Positions 1-7,148 of a stretch of 64,000 nt of DNA are shown here, piece by piece. Within the stretch, counting starts at the first letter, position 1; every line of letters starts with the position of its first letter. Below the pieces are notes generated by a model. It was given only the letters and a program-made list of their open reading frames with translations, was not told where the DNA came from and did not search any database. Origin of the DNA: Pseudomonadota bacterium (GTDB lineage: Bacteria; Pseudomonadota; Alphaproteobacteria; Rhizobiales; JAKPQE01); NCBI GenBank assembly GCA_029572955.1, contig JAKPQE010000170.1:1-64000 (forward strand), in the 5' to 3' direction. The position numbers and the translations under genes were made by a program.

Positions 1-183
1 CACACGGTCGCCGTCGAGCTTGGCGACGGCCGCCTCGCCGAGCTCGCCGTCGAAGGCCTTCCGGTGCGGCGGGAATGGTTCGTCGTCAAGCGCTCGGACA
101 AGCGTTTCCTGCCGGCCGCCGAGGCATTCCACGATTTCCTCGTCTCGGAAGGGCCGAGCTTCCTGCCGGGCCGGCCGCACTGA
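1..183 (+). CDS. LysR-family regulator, CbbR-like, C-terminal end only
   Basis: Frame 1 is open from the first base to a TGA at 181-183 and gives the last 60 residues of a protein whose start lies outside the window. The segment with L-P-V-R-R-E-W-F-V-V-K-R-S-D-K-R followed by L-P-A-A-E-A-F-H-D-F-L matches the end of the effector domain of LysR regulators, and most resembles CbbR-type activators, where a similar W-[FY]-V-V-[HK]-R ... L-[SP]-[PA]-[AV]-A-E-A-F pattern occurs. The DNA-binding half is not present, so the regulated genes cannot be named; the CbbR assignment is by resemblance only. Confidence 0.7.
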   Translation, partial: HTVAVELGDGRLAELAVEGLPVRREWFVVKRSDKRFLPAAEAFHDFLVSEGPSFLPGRPH

Positions 184-230
184 AGGCCGCGAGGGCGCCG
201 GTCGCGGCCCGGCGATCGCCGCGGATACTC

Positions 231-248
231 TTATCAATCTATTGATAA
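231..248. promoter_or_regulatory. AT-rich palindrome, possible operator
   Basis: TTATCAAT at 231-238 and ATTGATAA at 241-248 form a perfect 8-bp inverted repeat with a 2-base spacer, in an AT-rich island right after the LysR-like gene. The ATC-N8-GAT core fits a LysR-type box in outline. A T-run follows at 255-260, so a weak terminator for the upstream gene is an alternative, but the stem is too AT-rich to be convincing. Confidence 0.35.
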
Positions 249-313
249 TGAACGGTTTTTTGTCGAACGGCCGACTGTCCTCCGGCGGCGCTCAGGCTCG
301 AAGAATTCTATTG

Positions 314-350
314 TGATCGTTTGATCATCTATATTATGATCAAACGATCA
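314..350. promoter_or_regulatory. Large palindromic operator ahead of the cytochrome-TetR pair
   Basis: TGATCGTTTGATCAT (314-328) and ATGATCAAACGATCA (336-350) are perfect reverse complements around a 7-base AT-rich centre (329-335). Each arm is itself a small inverted repeat (TGATC-GTTT-GATCA), so the site looks like two dimer sites arranged symmetrically, as bound cooperatively by pairs of TetR dimers. It lies 23 bases before the cytochrome start, where a bound repressor would block transcription. The likely ligand is the TetR protein encoded just downstream; this is inference from position and symmetry. Confidence 0.7.
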
Positions 351-373
351 TAAAAGACTATTCGGAGGAAACC

Positions 374-1051
374 ATGGACCAGTTCATCAAGAAATGCCTC
401 GGCATAGCCGGGGTTGGCTTCGTCGCTGCGGTCGTTGCCGGCAGCATCACGGCGGCGCGTTCGCAGACCGCGCCCGCGGCCGAGGGTACAGGCATGTCCG
501 GTATGGGCGGCATGTCGGGCATGTCCGGTATGGGCGGCATGTCCGGTATGGCCGGCATGGGCGGCCCGATGGGCAATCTCATGATGCTCGCGCCGGAATA
601 CCGCGAGCGGGTCGGCAAGGTCTCCAAGGAGACGCTGATGGAGGTGCAGCATCTGACGAAGCAGCACACCCGCTACAGCGACGAGATGACGCTGCGCCAG
701 GTCATGCAGGAAATCCTGACCGACATGCAGGGCGTCATGGCGGGCATTGCCATGCACAATGGCCGCCTTGCTTCGGAGCGGGCCCGGAGCGTCGCCAATC
801 ACTATATTCCGCGCGGCGGCATCATCCCGTATCTGCGCCTCGAGGACATCACCGACGAGAAGCTCTCCGTGCTTTCGGGCATGAACGCCGCCGTCGAGGG
901 TGGCGCGCGGGCGATCGCCGATGCGGTCGACGCGGGCGACTACGAGACGGCGACGGCCCGCCTCGGCGACGTTTTGACCGCTTGCGTTCAGTGCCATGAT
1001 ATATTTCGTGGGGTGCCGGGCGTTTCCCCTGCATTGCCAGCTAAGAAATGA
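374..1051 (+). CDS. Secreted class II-type cytochrome c with Met/Gly repeats
   Basis: The 225-residue protein starts with a signal peptide (about residues 1-31, positive start, hydrophobic core, A-R-S end) and is followed by a low-complexity Met/Gly/Ser stretch at 41-71 made of repeats such as MSGMGG. The rest is predicted helical and ends with a single heme-binding motif C204-V-Q-C207-H208 close to the C-terminus, the placement seen in cytochrome c' and related four-helix class II cytochromes. It is therefore probably a periplasmic monoheme protein. The Met-rich stretch could bind copper(I) or silver, which is a guess from composition. A GGAGGAA ribosome site sits just before the ATG, and a TetR gene follows after 4 bases. 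Confidence 0.7.
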   Translation: MDQFIKKCLGIAGVGFVAAVVAGSITAARSQTAPAAEGTGMSGMGGMSGMSGMGGMSGMAGMGGPMGNLMMLAPEYRERVGKVSKETLMEVQHLTKQHTRYSDEMTLRQVMQEILTDMQGVMAGIAMHNGRLASERARSVANHYIPRGGIIPYLRLEDITDEKLSVLSGMNAAVEGGARAIADAVDAGDYETATARLGDVLTACVQCHDIFRGVPGVSPALPAKK

Positions 1052-1055
1052 GGTC

Positions 1056-1679
1056 ATGGATATTTCAGCCGCTCCGAAGAAGCGTGCCCGCAAGGACAAG
1101 GACACGCGCCGTCGCGAAATCCTGATGGCGGCTCTGGATATCGTCGGTGAGGCCGGGATGACCGGCCTCACGACCCGCGAGGTTGCATTACGTGTCGGCA
1201 TCGCACAGCCGACGGTCATGCTGCATTTCGGATCCAAGGACGAATTGCTCAAGGAAATGATCGGCCTGGCGCATTCGCGCCTGGTCGAGGGGCTGGATGC
1301 GGAACATTTCGACGAACGCGCGCCGAGGGTGGCGATCGCCGCTCTCGTCGCGTTTCATTTCCGTTTCCTGGAGCGTCTGCCGGCGATGCCGAAGATCCTC
1401 TTTTCCGAGGAAACGCGCATACGCGACGTCGCGATCTATTCGCGCTTGATGCAGATGGTCGGCGATTACACCACGAGAATCGCCGCGATCGTGCGCGCCG
1501 GGCAGGAGGCGGGGATTTTCTCGACGACCTATCCGGCCGAGGAACGCGCGCGGCTCATCGTCGCGCTGTTCCAGGGAATCGCCTTCCGCTCGCTGATCGA
1601 GAAGGATCGGCCGATGTCCGAGGCACTGGCCGATATGGTCATCGACCAGATTCTCGAAGGACTGGCCTGCGGACGGTGA
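1056..1679 (+). CDS. TetR/AcrR-family transcriptional regulator
   Basis: This 207-residue protein has a basic N-terminus and a TetR helix-turn-helix at about residues 20-65 (REILMAALDIVGEAG ... LTTREVALRVGIAQPTVMLHF), followed by an all-helical ligand-binding domain. The reading frame is open further upstream, but the ATG at 1056 is preferred because it lies 4 bases after the cytochrome stop with AATGAGG in front, giving a normal TetR N-terminus. It forms a two-gene unit with the cytochrome and probably represses it and itself through the palindromes at 314-350. The inducer is unknown. Confidence 0.85.
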   Translation: MDISAAPKKRARKDKDTRRREILMAALDIVGEAGMTGLTTREVALRVGIAQPTVMLHFGSKDELLKEMIGLAHSRLVEGLDAEHFDERAPRVAIAALVAFHFRFLERLPAMPKILFSEETRIRDVAIYSRLMQMVGDYTTRIAAIVRAGQEAGIFSTTYPAEERARLIVALFQGIAFRSLIEKDRPMSEALADMVIDQILEGLACGR

Positions 1680-1692
1680 GGCACGTCACGAG

Positions 1693-1718
1693 GCGACGGA
1701 ATCGGCCGATTCCGTCGC
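1693..1718. terminator. Perfect 26-bp palindrome after the TetR gene
   Basis: GCGACGGAATCGG at 1693-1705 is followed directly by its reverse complement at 1706-1718. In RNA it would fold as a stable hairpin 13 bases after the TetR stop. There is no T-tract, so it may be a processing or Rho-assisted terminator, or alternatively a protein-binding site upstream of the por operon. Confidence 0.4.
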
Positions 1719-1901
1719 TGCGGCGCCGGGCAGCGGCCCCGCGTTGTGCTGTGTCAATGCATAAGCCCAAAGTTTGAGCTTTAAGGCGAGCGACAAGCGC
1801 GCTCTCATACGAAGGTCGCGTGCGTCGAGGGGCGCGAGGAAGCCCGCGGCAAGATCGCGGGCCGGTGCGGCAAGACCCGTTACTCCGACGCGGGGGTCCA
1901 T

Positions 1902-2480
1902 ATGTTTCAGGTGAGAATTCACGGACGCGGGGGCCAGGGTGTGGTCACGGCGGCCGAATTGCTATCGGTGGCGGCGTTCCGCGAAGGCCGGAACGCCCAG
2001 GCGTTCCCGAGCTTCGGCTCGGAGCGGACGGGGGCGCCGGTGGTCGCGTTCTGCCGCATCTCCAACAAGGAGATTCGCCTGCGCGAGCCGGTGCTCGAGC
2101 CGGACTGCCTCATCGTCCTCGACGCGACGCTGTTTCGCGCCGTCGACGTCTTCCAGGGCCTGAAGCCCGACGGATGGCTGCTGATCAACACCAACAAGCC
2201 GCTCGCGGAGCTGCACATCGATCCGGTGGTGCAGCGTCTGCCGAAGGGCCACACGGTGATCGTGCCGGCGACGGAGCTTGCCCTCAAGCACGTCAAGCGG
2301 CCGGTACCCAACGCGGCACTGCTCGGCGCCTTCGCGGCGCTCGGCGGGCAGGTTCACATCGATGCGGTCGAGGCGGCGATCCGGGAGGCCTTCGCGGGGC
2401 CGGTCGGCGAGGCCAATGTCGCTGCCGCGCGCGAGGCCTACGACGCCGCGCTCGAGCAGGAAAAGATCCTGACCGCCTGA
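1902..2480 (+). CDS. porG: 2-oxoacid (pyruvate):ferredoxin oxidoreductase, gamma subunit
   Basis: This 192-residue protein carries the gamma-subunit signature G-R-G-G-Q-G-V-V near its start (residues 8-15), then F-G-S-E-R-T-G-A-P-V, and matches the POR/VOR gamma family over its whole length. In the multi-subunit enzymes the gamma subunit helps form the CoA-binding region and completes the thiamine-diphosphate enzyme, which oxidatively decarboxylates a 2-oxoacid to acyl-CoA with reduction of ferredoxin. It begins a four-gene operon (gamma, alpha, beta, delta-like) with 14-18 base gaps. Pyruvate is the likeliest substrate but specificity is not readable from sequence alone. Confidence 0.9.
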   Translation: MFQVRIHGRGGQGVVTAAELLSVAAFREGRNAQAFPSFGSERTGAPVVAFCRISNKEIRLREPVLEPDCLIVLDATLFRAVDVFQGLKPDGWLLINTNKPLAELHIDPVVQRLPKGHTVIVPATELALKHVKRPVPNAALLGAFAALGGQVHIDAVEAAIREAFAGPVGEANVAAAREAYDAALEQEKILTA

Positions 2481-2494
2481 GGAGGCCGAGACCC

Positions 2495-3742
2495 ATGCTG
2501 AAACAGATCGAAGGCTCCCGGGCGATGGCCGAGGCGATCGCGCTCTGCCGACCGGAAATCATCTGCGCCTATCCGATCACGCCGCAGACCCACATCGTCG
2601 AGGGGGTCGGCGCGCTGGTGCGCGACGGAACGCTGCAGAACTGCGAGTTCATCAACGTCGAGAGCGAGTTCGCGGCGCTGTCGGTCGCCATCGGCGCGAG
2701 CGCGGCGGGCGCGCGGGCCTATACGGCGACGGCGAGCCAGGGGCTCCTGTTCATGGCCGAAGCGGTCTACAACGCCTCCGGCCTCGGCCTGCCGATCGTC
2801 ATGACCCTCGGCAACCGGGCGATCGGCGCGCCGATCAACATCTGGAACGACCATTCGGAAGCGATGAGCATGCGCGACGCCGGCTGGATGCAGCTCTTTG
2901 CCGAGACCAATCAGGAAGCGGTCGACCTGCACATCCAGGCGTTCAAGCTCGCCGAGGAAATGTCGATGCCGGTGATGGTCTGCGTCGACGGCTTCATTCT
3001 CACCCACGCGGTCGAGCGGGTCGACATTCCCCAGCAGGAGGACGTCGACACCTATCTGCCGCCCTACGAGCCGGTGCAGGTGCTCGATCCGGCCGATCCG
3101 ATCTCGATCGGCGCGATGGTCGGCCCGGAGGCCTTCACCGAGGTGCGCTTCCTGCAGCACTACAAGCAGCAGCAGGCCCTCAGCCTCATTCCGGTGCTCG
3201 CCGACGAGTTCGAGGACCTGTTCGGGCGCCGCTCCGGCGGGCTGCTCCGGACCTACAAGACCGAGGATGCCGAACTCATCGTCGTTGCCATGGGTTCGGT
3301 CTGCGGCACGATCAAGGACACGATCGACGAGCTGCGCGAGGAAGGCTTCCTCATCGGCCTCGTGACGCTGATCTCCTACCGGCCGTTCCCGGTCGACCAG
3401 CTGCGCGACGCGCTCGCCGAGGCCGAGCACATCGTCGTCGTCGAGAAGAGCGTTTCGGTCGGCATGGGCGGACCGCTCGCCAACGACATCGACCTTGCCC
3501 TGCGCAACATGGCGCATCCGCCGCGGCTCCATTCGGCTGTCGCCGGTCTCGGCGGCCGTCCGATCACCAAGAATTCGCTCGCCGATCTCTTCCGCCAGTC
3601 GCTGGTGCAGCCCTGGGAGGGCACGCATTTTCTCGACCTCAACGAGAGGATCGTGGCGCGCAACATCCATCGCAGCCGCAAGGTTCGCCGTTCCGGCCCG
3701 ATCGCGGAAAACCTCATCCGCCAGATGGCGACAGAGAACTGA
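2495..3742 (+). CDS. porA: 2-oxoacid (pyruvate):ferredoxin oxidoreductase, alpha subunit
   Basis: The ATG at 2495 is chosen, giving 415 residues, because GGAGG stands just before it and the protein then begins like other alpha subunits (M-L-K-Q-I-E-G-S-R-A-M-A-E-A). The open frame upstream only overlaps porG in another frame. Residues about 22-36 hold the conserved C-A-Y-P-I-T-P-Q-T segment of the pyrimidine-binding domain, followed by the E-S-E-F-A-A region and a T-A-T-A-S-Q-G-L loop. The C-terminal transketolase-like domain (about 265-360) contains V-V-A-M-G-S-V and V-V-E-K-S. It pairs with PorB to build the thiamine-diphosphate active site. Confidence 0.9.
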   Translation: MLKQIEGSRAMAEAIALCRPEIICAYPITPQTHIVEGVGALVRDGTLQNCEFINVESEFAALSVAIGASAAGARAYTATASQGLLFMAEAVYNASGLGLPIVMTLGNRAIGAPINIWNDHSEAMSMRDAGWMQLFAETNQEAVDLHIQAFKLAEEMSMPVMVCVDGFILTHAVERVDIPQQEDVDTYLPPYEPVQVLDPADPISIGAMVGPEAFTEVRFLQHYKQQQALSLIPVLADEFEDLFGRRSGGLLRTYKTEDAELIVVAMGSVCGTIKDTIDELREEGFLIGLVTLISYRPFPVDQLRDALAEAEHIVVVEKSVSVGMGGPLANDIDLALRNMAHPPRLHSAVAGLGGRPITKNSLADLFRQSLVQPWEGTHFLDLNERIVARNIHRSRKVRRSGPIAENLIRQMATEN

Positions 3743-3754
3743 GGGGGCGGGGCC

Positions 3755-4792
3755 ATGGAAAAGGACAATCCGATGACCAGCGAAACGACCCCGGGCGACG
3801 GCGTGCAGAAGCTGCATTTCTACCAGAAGGGCACCTTCACCGTCGGCAACCGCCTCGTCTCGTCCGACGAGCGCTCGGTGCAGTCGTCGATCGACCGCTC
3901 CAATGCGCTGACCTGCGGCCACCGCGCCTGCCAGGGCTGCGGCGAGGCGCTCGGCGCCCGCTATGCGATCGACACGGCGATGGAGGCGGCGGGCGGCAAT
4001 CTCATCGCGGTCAACGCGACGGGCTGCCTCGAGGTGTTCACCACGCCCTATCCGGAAAGCGCCTGGCAGCTGCCCTGGCTCCATTCGCTGTTCGGCAATG
4101 CCGCGGCGGTGGCGACCGGCGTTGCCGCGGCGATGCGGGTGAAGGGCCGGCGCGAGGTGCGGGTCGTTGCCCAGGGCGGCGACGGCGGCACCACCGACAT
4201 CGGCCTGCAGTGCCTGTCGGGCATGTTCGAGCGCAACGACGACGTGCTCTACATCTGCTACGACAACGAAGGCTACATGAACACCGGCGTGCAGCGCTCG
4301 TCGGCGACGCCGCCGGCTGCGCGCACCGCGACGACCCCGGTGCTCGGCGACGAGCCGGGCAACGTGTTCGGCACCGGCAAGTCGGTGCCCAAGATCGCCG
4401 TCGCGCATGAAATCCCTTACGTCGCCACGGCGACGGTCGCCGACCTGCGCGACCTCGAGGCCAAGGTGAAGAAGGCGATGTCGATCCACGGCGCGCGCTA
4501 CATCCAGATCGACGTGCCCTGTCCGCTCGGCTGGGGCGCGGCCTCGCACGAGACGATCCACCTCGCACGCCTCGCCGTCGAGACCGGCTTCTATCCGATC
4601 TTCGAGGCCGAGCACGGCCGCGTCACCAGTGTGCGCAAGATCCGCCACCAGGTGCCGGTCACCGAATATCTGAAGCTGCAGAAGCGCTTCGCCCATCTCT
4701 TCAAGGGCGACAAGGTCGATCCGCGCGTCGCGCGCCTGCAGGCGCGGTGCGACGCCAATATCGCCGAATACGGCCTTCTGGACGCCGCGTGA
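3755..4792 (+). CDS. porB: 2-oxoacid (pyruvate):ferredoxin oxidoreductase, beta subunit (TPP-binding)
   Basis: This 345-residue subunit binds thiamine diphosphate and a proximal [4Fe-4S] cluster. Candidate cluster ligands are C59 and C62 (A-C-Q-G-C-G), C91 (A-T-G-C-L-E) and C256 (D-V-P-C-P-L). The diphosphate/Mg motif is G-D-G-G-T-T-D-I-G at 142-150, continuing into Y-D-N-E-G-Y-M-N-T-G-V-Q-R-S, typical of PorB. A GAGGGGGCGGGG ribosome site precedes the ATG. The N-terminal 45 residues before the cluster domain are somewhat longer than in many PorB proteins. It is followed 18 bases later by the flavoprotein-ferredoxin gene, the likely electron acceptor of the enzyme. Confidence 0.92.
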   Translation: MEKDNPMTSETTPGDGVQKLHFYQKGTFTVGNRLVSSDERSVQSSIDRSNALTCGHRACQGCGEALGARYAIDTAMEAAGGNLIAVNATGCLEVFTTPYPESAWQLPWLHSLFGNAAAVATGVAAAMRVKGRREVRVVAQGGDGGTTDIGLQCLSGMFERNDDVLYICYDNEGYMNTGVQRSSATPPAARTATTPVLGDEPGNVFGTGKSVPKIAVAHEIPYVATATVADLRDLEAKVKKAMSIHGARYIQIDVPCPLGWGAASHETIHLARLAVETGFYPIFEAEHGRVTSVRKIRHQVPVTEYLKLQKRFAHLFKGDKVDPRVARLQARCDANIAEYGLLDAA

Positions 4793-4810
4793 GAGCCGAG
4801 GACGAGATCC

Positions 4811-6436
4811 ATGGAACATCCTTATGCGATTACCCTCGACGTCGGCACGTCGCTGGCCAACCACACCGGCAGCTGGCGCACCAAGCGCCCGGTCTATGTC
4901 GACCGCCTGCCGCCCTGCAACGCGGCCTGTCCGGCCGGCGAGAACATCCAGGCCTGGCTGTTCCGCGCCGAGAGCGGCGACTACGAGGCGGCGTGGCGCA
5001 AGCTGACCGAGAACAACCCGCTGCCGGCGATCATGGGCCGCGTCTGCTATCACCCGTGCCAGGGCGCCTGTAACCGGGGCGAGGTCGACGAGGCGGTCGG
5101 CATCAACTCGGTCGAGCGCTTTCTCGGCGACGAGGCGCTGAAGCAGGGCTGGGGCTTCGACAAACCGGAGACGGAGAGCGGCAAGCGCGTGCTCATCGTC
5201 GGTGCCGGACCGTCTGGGCTCTCGGCCGCCTATCACCTGCGCCGGCTCGGCCATCAGGTGACGATCAAGGAAGCCGGGCCGCTGCCCGGCGGCATGATGC
5301 GCTTCGGCATTCCGAAATACCGCCTGCCGCGCGAGATCATCGACGGCGAGGTGAAACGCATCACCGACATGGGCGTTGCCATCGAATATGGCGTGAAGGT
5401 CGACGACATCGCCGAAACCATGAGGGAGGGCAGGTTCGACGCCGCCTTCCTCGCCGTCGGCGCCCACATCGCCAAGCGCGCCTACATCCCGGCCGGTGCG
5501 GCGGCGCGCGTCCTCGACGCGGTCTCGGTGCTGCACTCCATGGAAGACGGCGAAAAGCCGATGCTCGGCCGCCGCGTCGTCGTCTATGGCGGCGGCAACA
5601 CGGCGCTCGACGTTGCCCGCACCGCCAAGCGCCTCGGCGCCGAGGAGGCGGTGATCGTCTACCGGCGCACCCGCGACAAGATGCCGGCGCACGACTTCGA
5701 GCTCGAGGAGGCGCTGCAGGAAGGCGTGCTCGTCAAGTGGCTCTCGACCATCCGCAATGTCGAGGAGGGCGAGATCACGGTGGAGCGCATGGAGCTCGAC
5801 GCGAGCGGCTTCCCGCAGCCGACCGGCGAGATCGAGACGCTCGCGACCGATTCCGTCGTCCTCGCGCTCGGCCAGGACGTCGACCTCTCCCTGCTCGACA
5901 ACGTGCCGGGGCTCGAGATCGACAAGGGCGTCGTCAAGGTCGGGCCGAACATGATGACCGGCGCGCCGGGCATCTTCGCCGGCGGCGACATGGTGCCCTC
6001 GGAGCGCACGGTGACGGTCGCGGTCGGCCACGGCAAGAAGGCGGCCCGCCACATCGACGCCTGGCTTCGCGGCGAGACCTACGAGCCGGCCGAGAAGCAC
6101 GAGCTGGCGAGCTTCGACAAGCTCAACACCTGGTACTACGACGACGCGCCGCGCACGATCCAGCCGGTGCTCGCCGACGTGCGCCGCACCTCGACCTTCG
6201 AGGAGGTGGTCGGCGGCCTCGACGAGACCAACGCGCTCTACGAGGCGCGGCGGTGCCTGTCGTGCGGCAACTGCTTCGAATGCGACAATTGCTACGGGGT
6301 GTGTCCGGACAATTCGGTGATCAAGCTCGGGCCCGGCAATCGCTTCAAGTTCAACTACGACTACTGCAAGGGCTGCGGCGTCTGCGCCGCCGAATGTCCG
6401 TGCGGCGCGATCCAGATGGTGCCCGAGGCGATCTGA
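4811..6436 (+). CDS. GltD-like FAD/NAD(P)H oxidoreductase with C-terminal 2[4Fe-4S] ferredoxin (POR delta-like)
   Basis: This 541-residue fusion has three parts. Residues about 30-90 contain a GltD/DPYD-type cluster domain (C36 and C40, then V-C-Y-H-P-C-Q-G-A-C). Residues about 125-460 are a two-dinucleotide-fold flavoprotein with G-A-G-P-S-G for FAD, P-G-G-M-M-R-F-G-I-P, a second G-G-G-N-T-A-L-D-V-A-R fold for NAD(P)H, and the FAD-closing A-G-G-D-M. Residues about 482-541 are a bacterial 8Fe ferredoxin with two cysteine sets (C-L-S-C-G-N-C ... and C-K-G-C-G-V-C-A-A-E-C-P). It takes the place of the small PorD ferredoxin, so electrons from 2-oxoacid oxidation could pass to NAD(P)+ or back. 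The direction is inferred. Confidence 0.85.
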   Translation: MEHPYAITLDVGTSLANHTGSWRTKRPVYVDRLPPCNAACPAGENIQAWLFRAESGDYEAAWRKLTENNPLPAIMGRVCYHPCQGACNRGEVDEAVGINSVERFLGDEALKQGWGFDKPETESGKRVLIVGAGPSGLSAAYHLRRLGHQVTIKEAGPLPGGMMRFGIPKYRLPREIIDGEVKRITDMGVAIEYGVKVDDIAETMREGRFDAAFLAVGAHIAKRAYIPAGAAARVLDAVSVLHSMEDGEKPMLGRRVVVYGGGNTALDVARTAKRLGAEEAVIVYRRTRDKMPAHDFELEEALQEGVLVKWLSTIRNVEEGEITVERMELDASGFPQPTGEIETLATDSVVLALGQDVDLSLLDNVPGLEIDKGVVKVGPNMMTGAPGIFAGGDMVPSERTVTVAVGHGKKAARHIDAWLRGETYEPAEKHELASFDKLNTWYYDDAPRTIQPVLADVRRTSTFEEVVGGLDETNALYEARRCLSCGNCFECDNCYGVCPDNSVIKLGPGNRFKFNYDYCKGCGVCAAECPCGAIQMVPEAI

Positions 6437-6461
6437 CAATCGGGGTGCCCGGCAGACCGTT

Positions 6462-6485
6462 GCGTCGCGGCTTCGGCCGCGGTGC
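6462..6485. terminator. UUCG-capped hairpin between converging genes
   Basis: CGCGGC-TTCG-GCCGCG at 6466-6481 is a perfect 6-bp stem with a stable tetraloop, extended outward to 6462-6485 by two G-U and two G-C pairs. It lies 25 bases after the por operon and 53 bases past the end of the opposing CBS gene. No T-tract follows on either strand, so efficiency is uncertain. Confidence 0.5.
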
Positions 6486-6538
6486 GGAGAGGGGCATTGC
6501 CGTACCGGGCGCTCCCTCCGCCCGGTCCGGCGCGACGG

Positions 6539-6979
6539 TCAGGCGGCGAGCCGCTCGGCGGTCTGGTAGTCGGCCGTGAAGTCGGCGATGCAGTACATCT
6601 GGTCGAGGCTCCTGACGACATCGGTCGCCGAAAGCATGCCACAGATGGCGTCGCCCCGCTGCACCGGGATATGGCGGCAGCCGCCCCTCGCCATGAGGTT
6701 CATGACGAATTCGAGGGTGTCGTCCTCGCGGCAGGCGATCACCGACGTCTTCATGAAATCGCAGACCGGACGGGCGAGAACGGTGAGATCGTTTTCGCCG
6801 ATGATCCGGACGATATCCCGTTCGGACAGAATACCGACCAGACGATCGTTGTCGTCGCAGACGAGGACGGCGCCGATATTCTTGTCGGCAAGGCGTTTCC
6901 CGGCATTCGAAAGGGGCTCGCTCGAATAAATGTACTCGACGTCGCGACCTTTTTGCAAAAGCAGATACTTGACGAGCAT
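6539..6979 (-). CDS. CBS-domain pair protein
   Basis: The 146-residue protein consists almost entirely of two CBS domains, about residues 10-67 (ending G-I-L-S-E-R-D-I-V-R) and 76-132 (ending G-M-L-S-A-T-D-V-V-R). Such stand-alone Bateman modules bind adenosine nucleotides or related ligands and usually act as regulatory partners. No catalytic domain is attached. The ATG at 6979 is preceded by GGAGCAGGAACC. It converges on the por operon. Its ligand and target cannot be told from sequence; sensing of energy status for the neighbouring ferredoxin/NAD(P)H enzymes is only a suggestion. Confidence 0.85.
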   Translation of the reverse strand: MLVKYLLLQKGRDVEYIYSSEPLSNAGKRLADKNIGAVLVCDDNDRLVGILSERDIVRIIGENDLTVLARPVCDFMKTSVIACREDDTLEFVMNLMARGGCRHIPVQRGDAICGMLSATDVVRSLDQMYCIADFTADYQTAERLAA

Positions 6980-7148
6980 GGTTCCTGCTCCATACTTCGG
7001 AATTTGCTAAAATTGTAACTTTCAGGCGCTAATATTCCGCCAAGAAGCGTGCTGAATTTGCGATTAACTTTCCAGGCCGCAACCGGCGGATCGGTGGCCG
7101 TGGTCATGCCCGGGCACCATCACGGAATTGCCGCCACAAGCCTTCTTC

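Noticed and set aside
321-343. An FNR/FixK box in the TTTGATCAT ... ATGATCAAA region
   Set aside because: The TTGAT and ATCAA halves are about 14 bases apart, not the 4 needed; the symmetry fits a TetR-type double site better.
1820-2494. N-terminal extension of the POR alpha frame upstream of 2495
   Set aside because: The extension is Arg/Gly-rich, overlaps porG completely in another frame, and a GGAGG site sits right before 2495.
2438-6439. A 1333-codon minus-strand frame opposite the por operon
   Set aside because: It mirrors four well-recognised plus-strand genes and shows no family resemblance; it is an effect of high GC at third positions.
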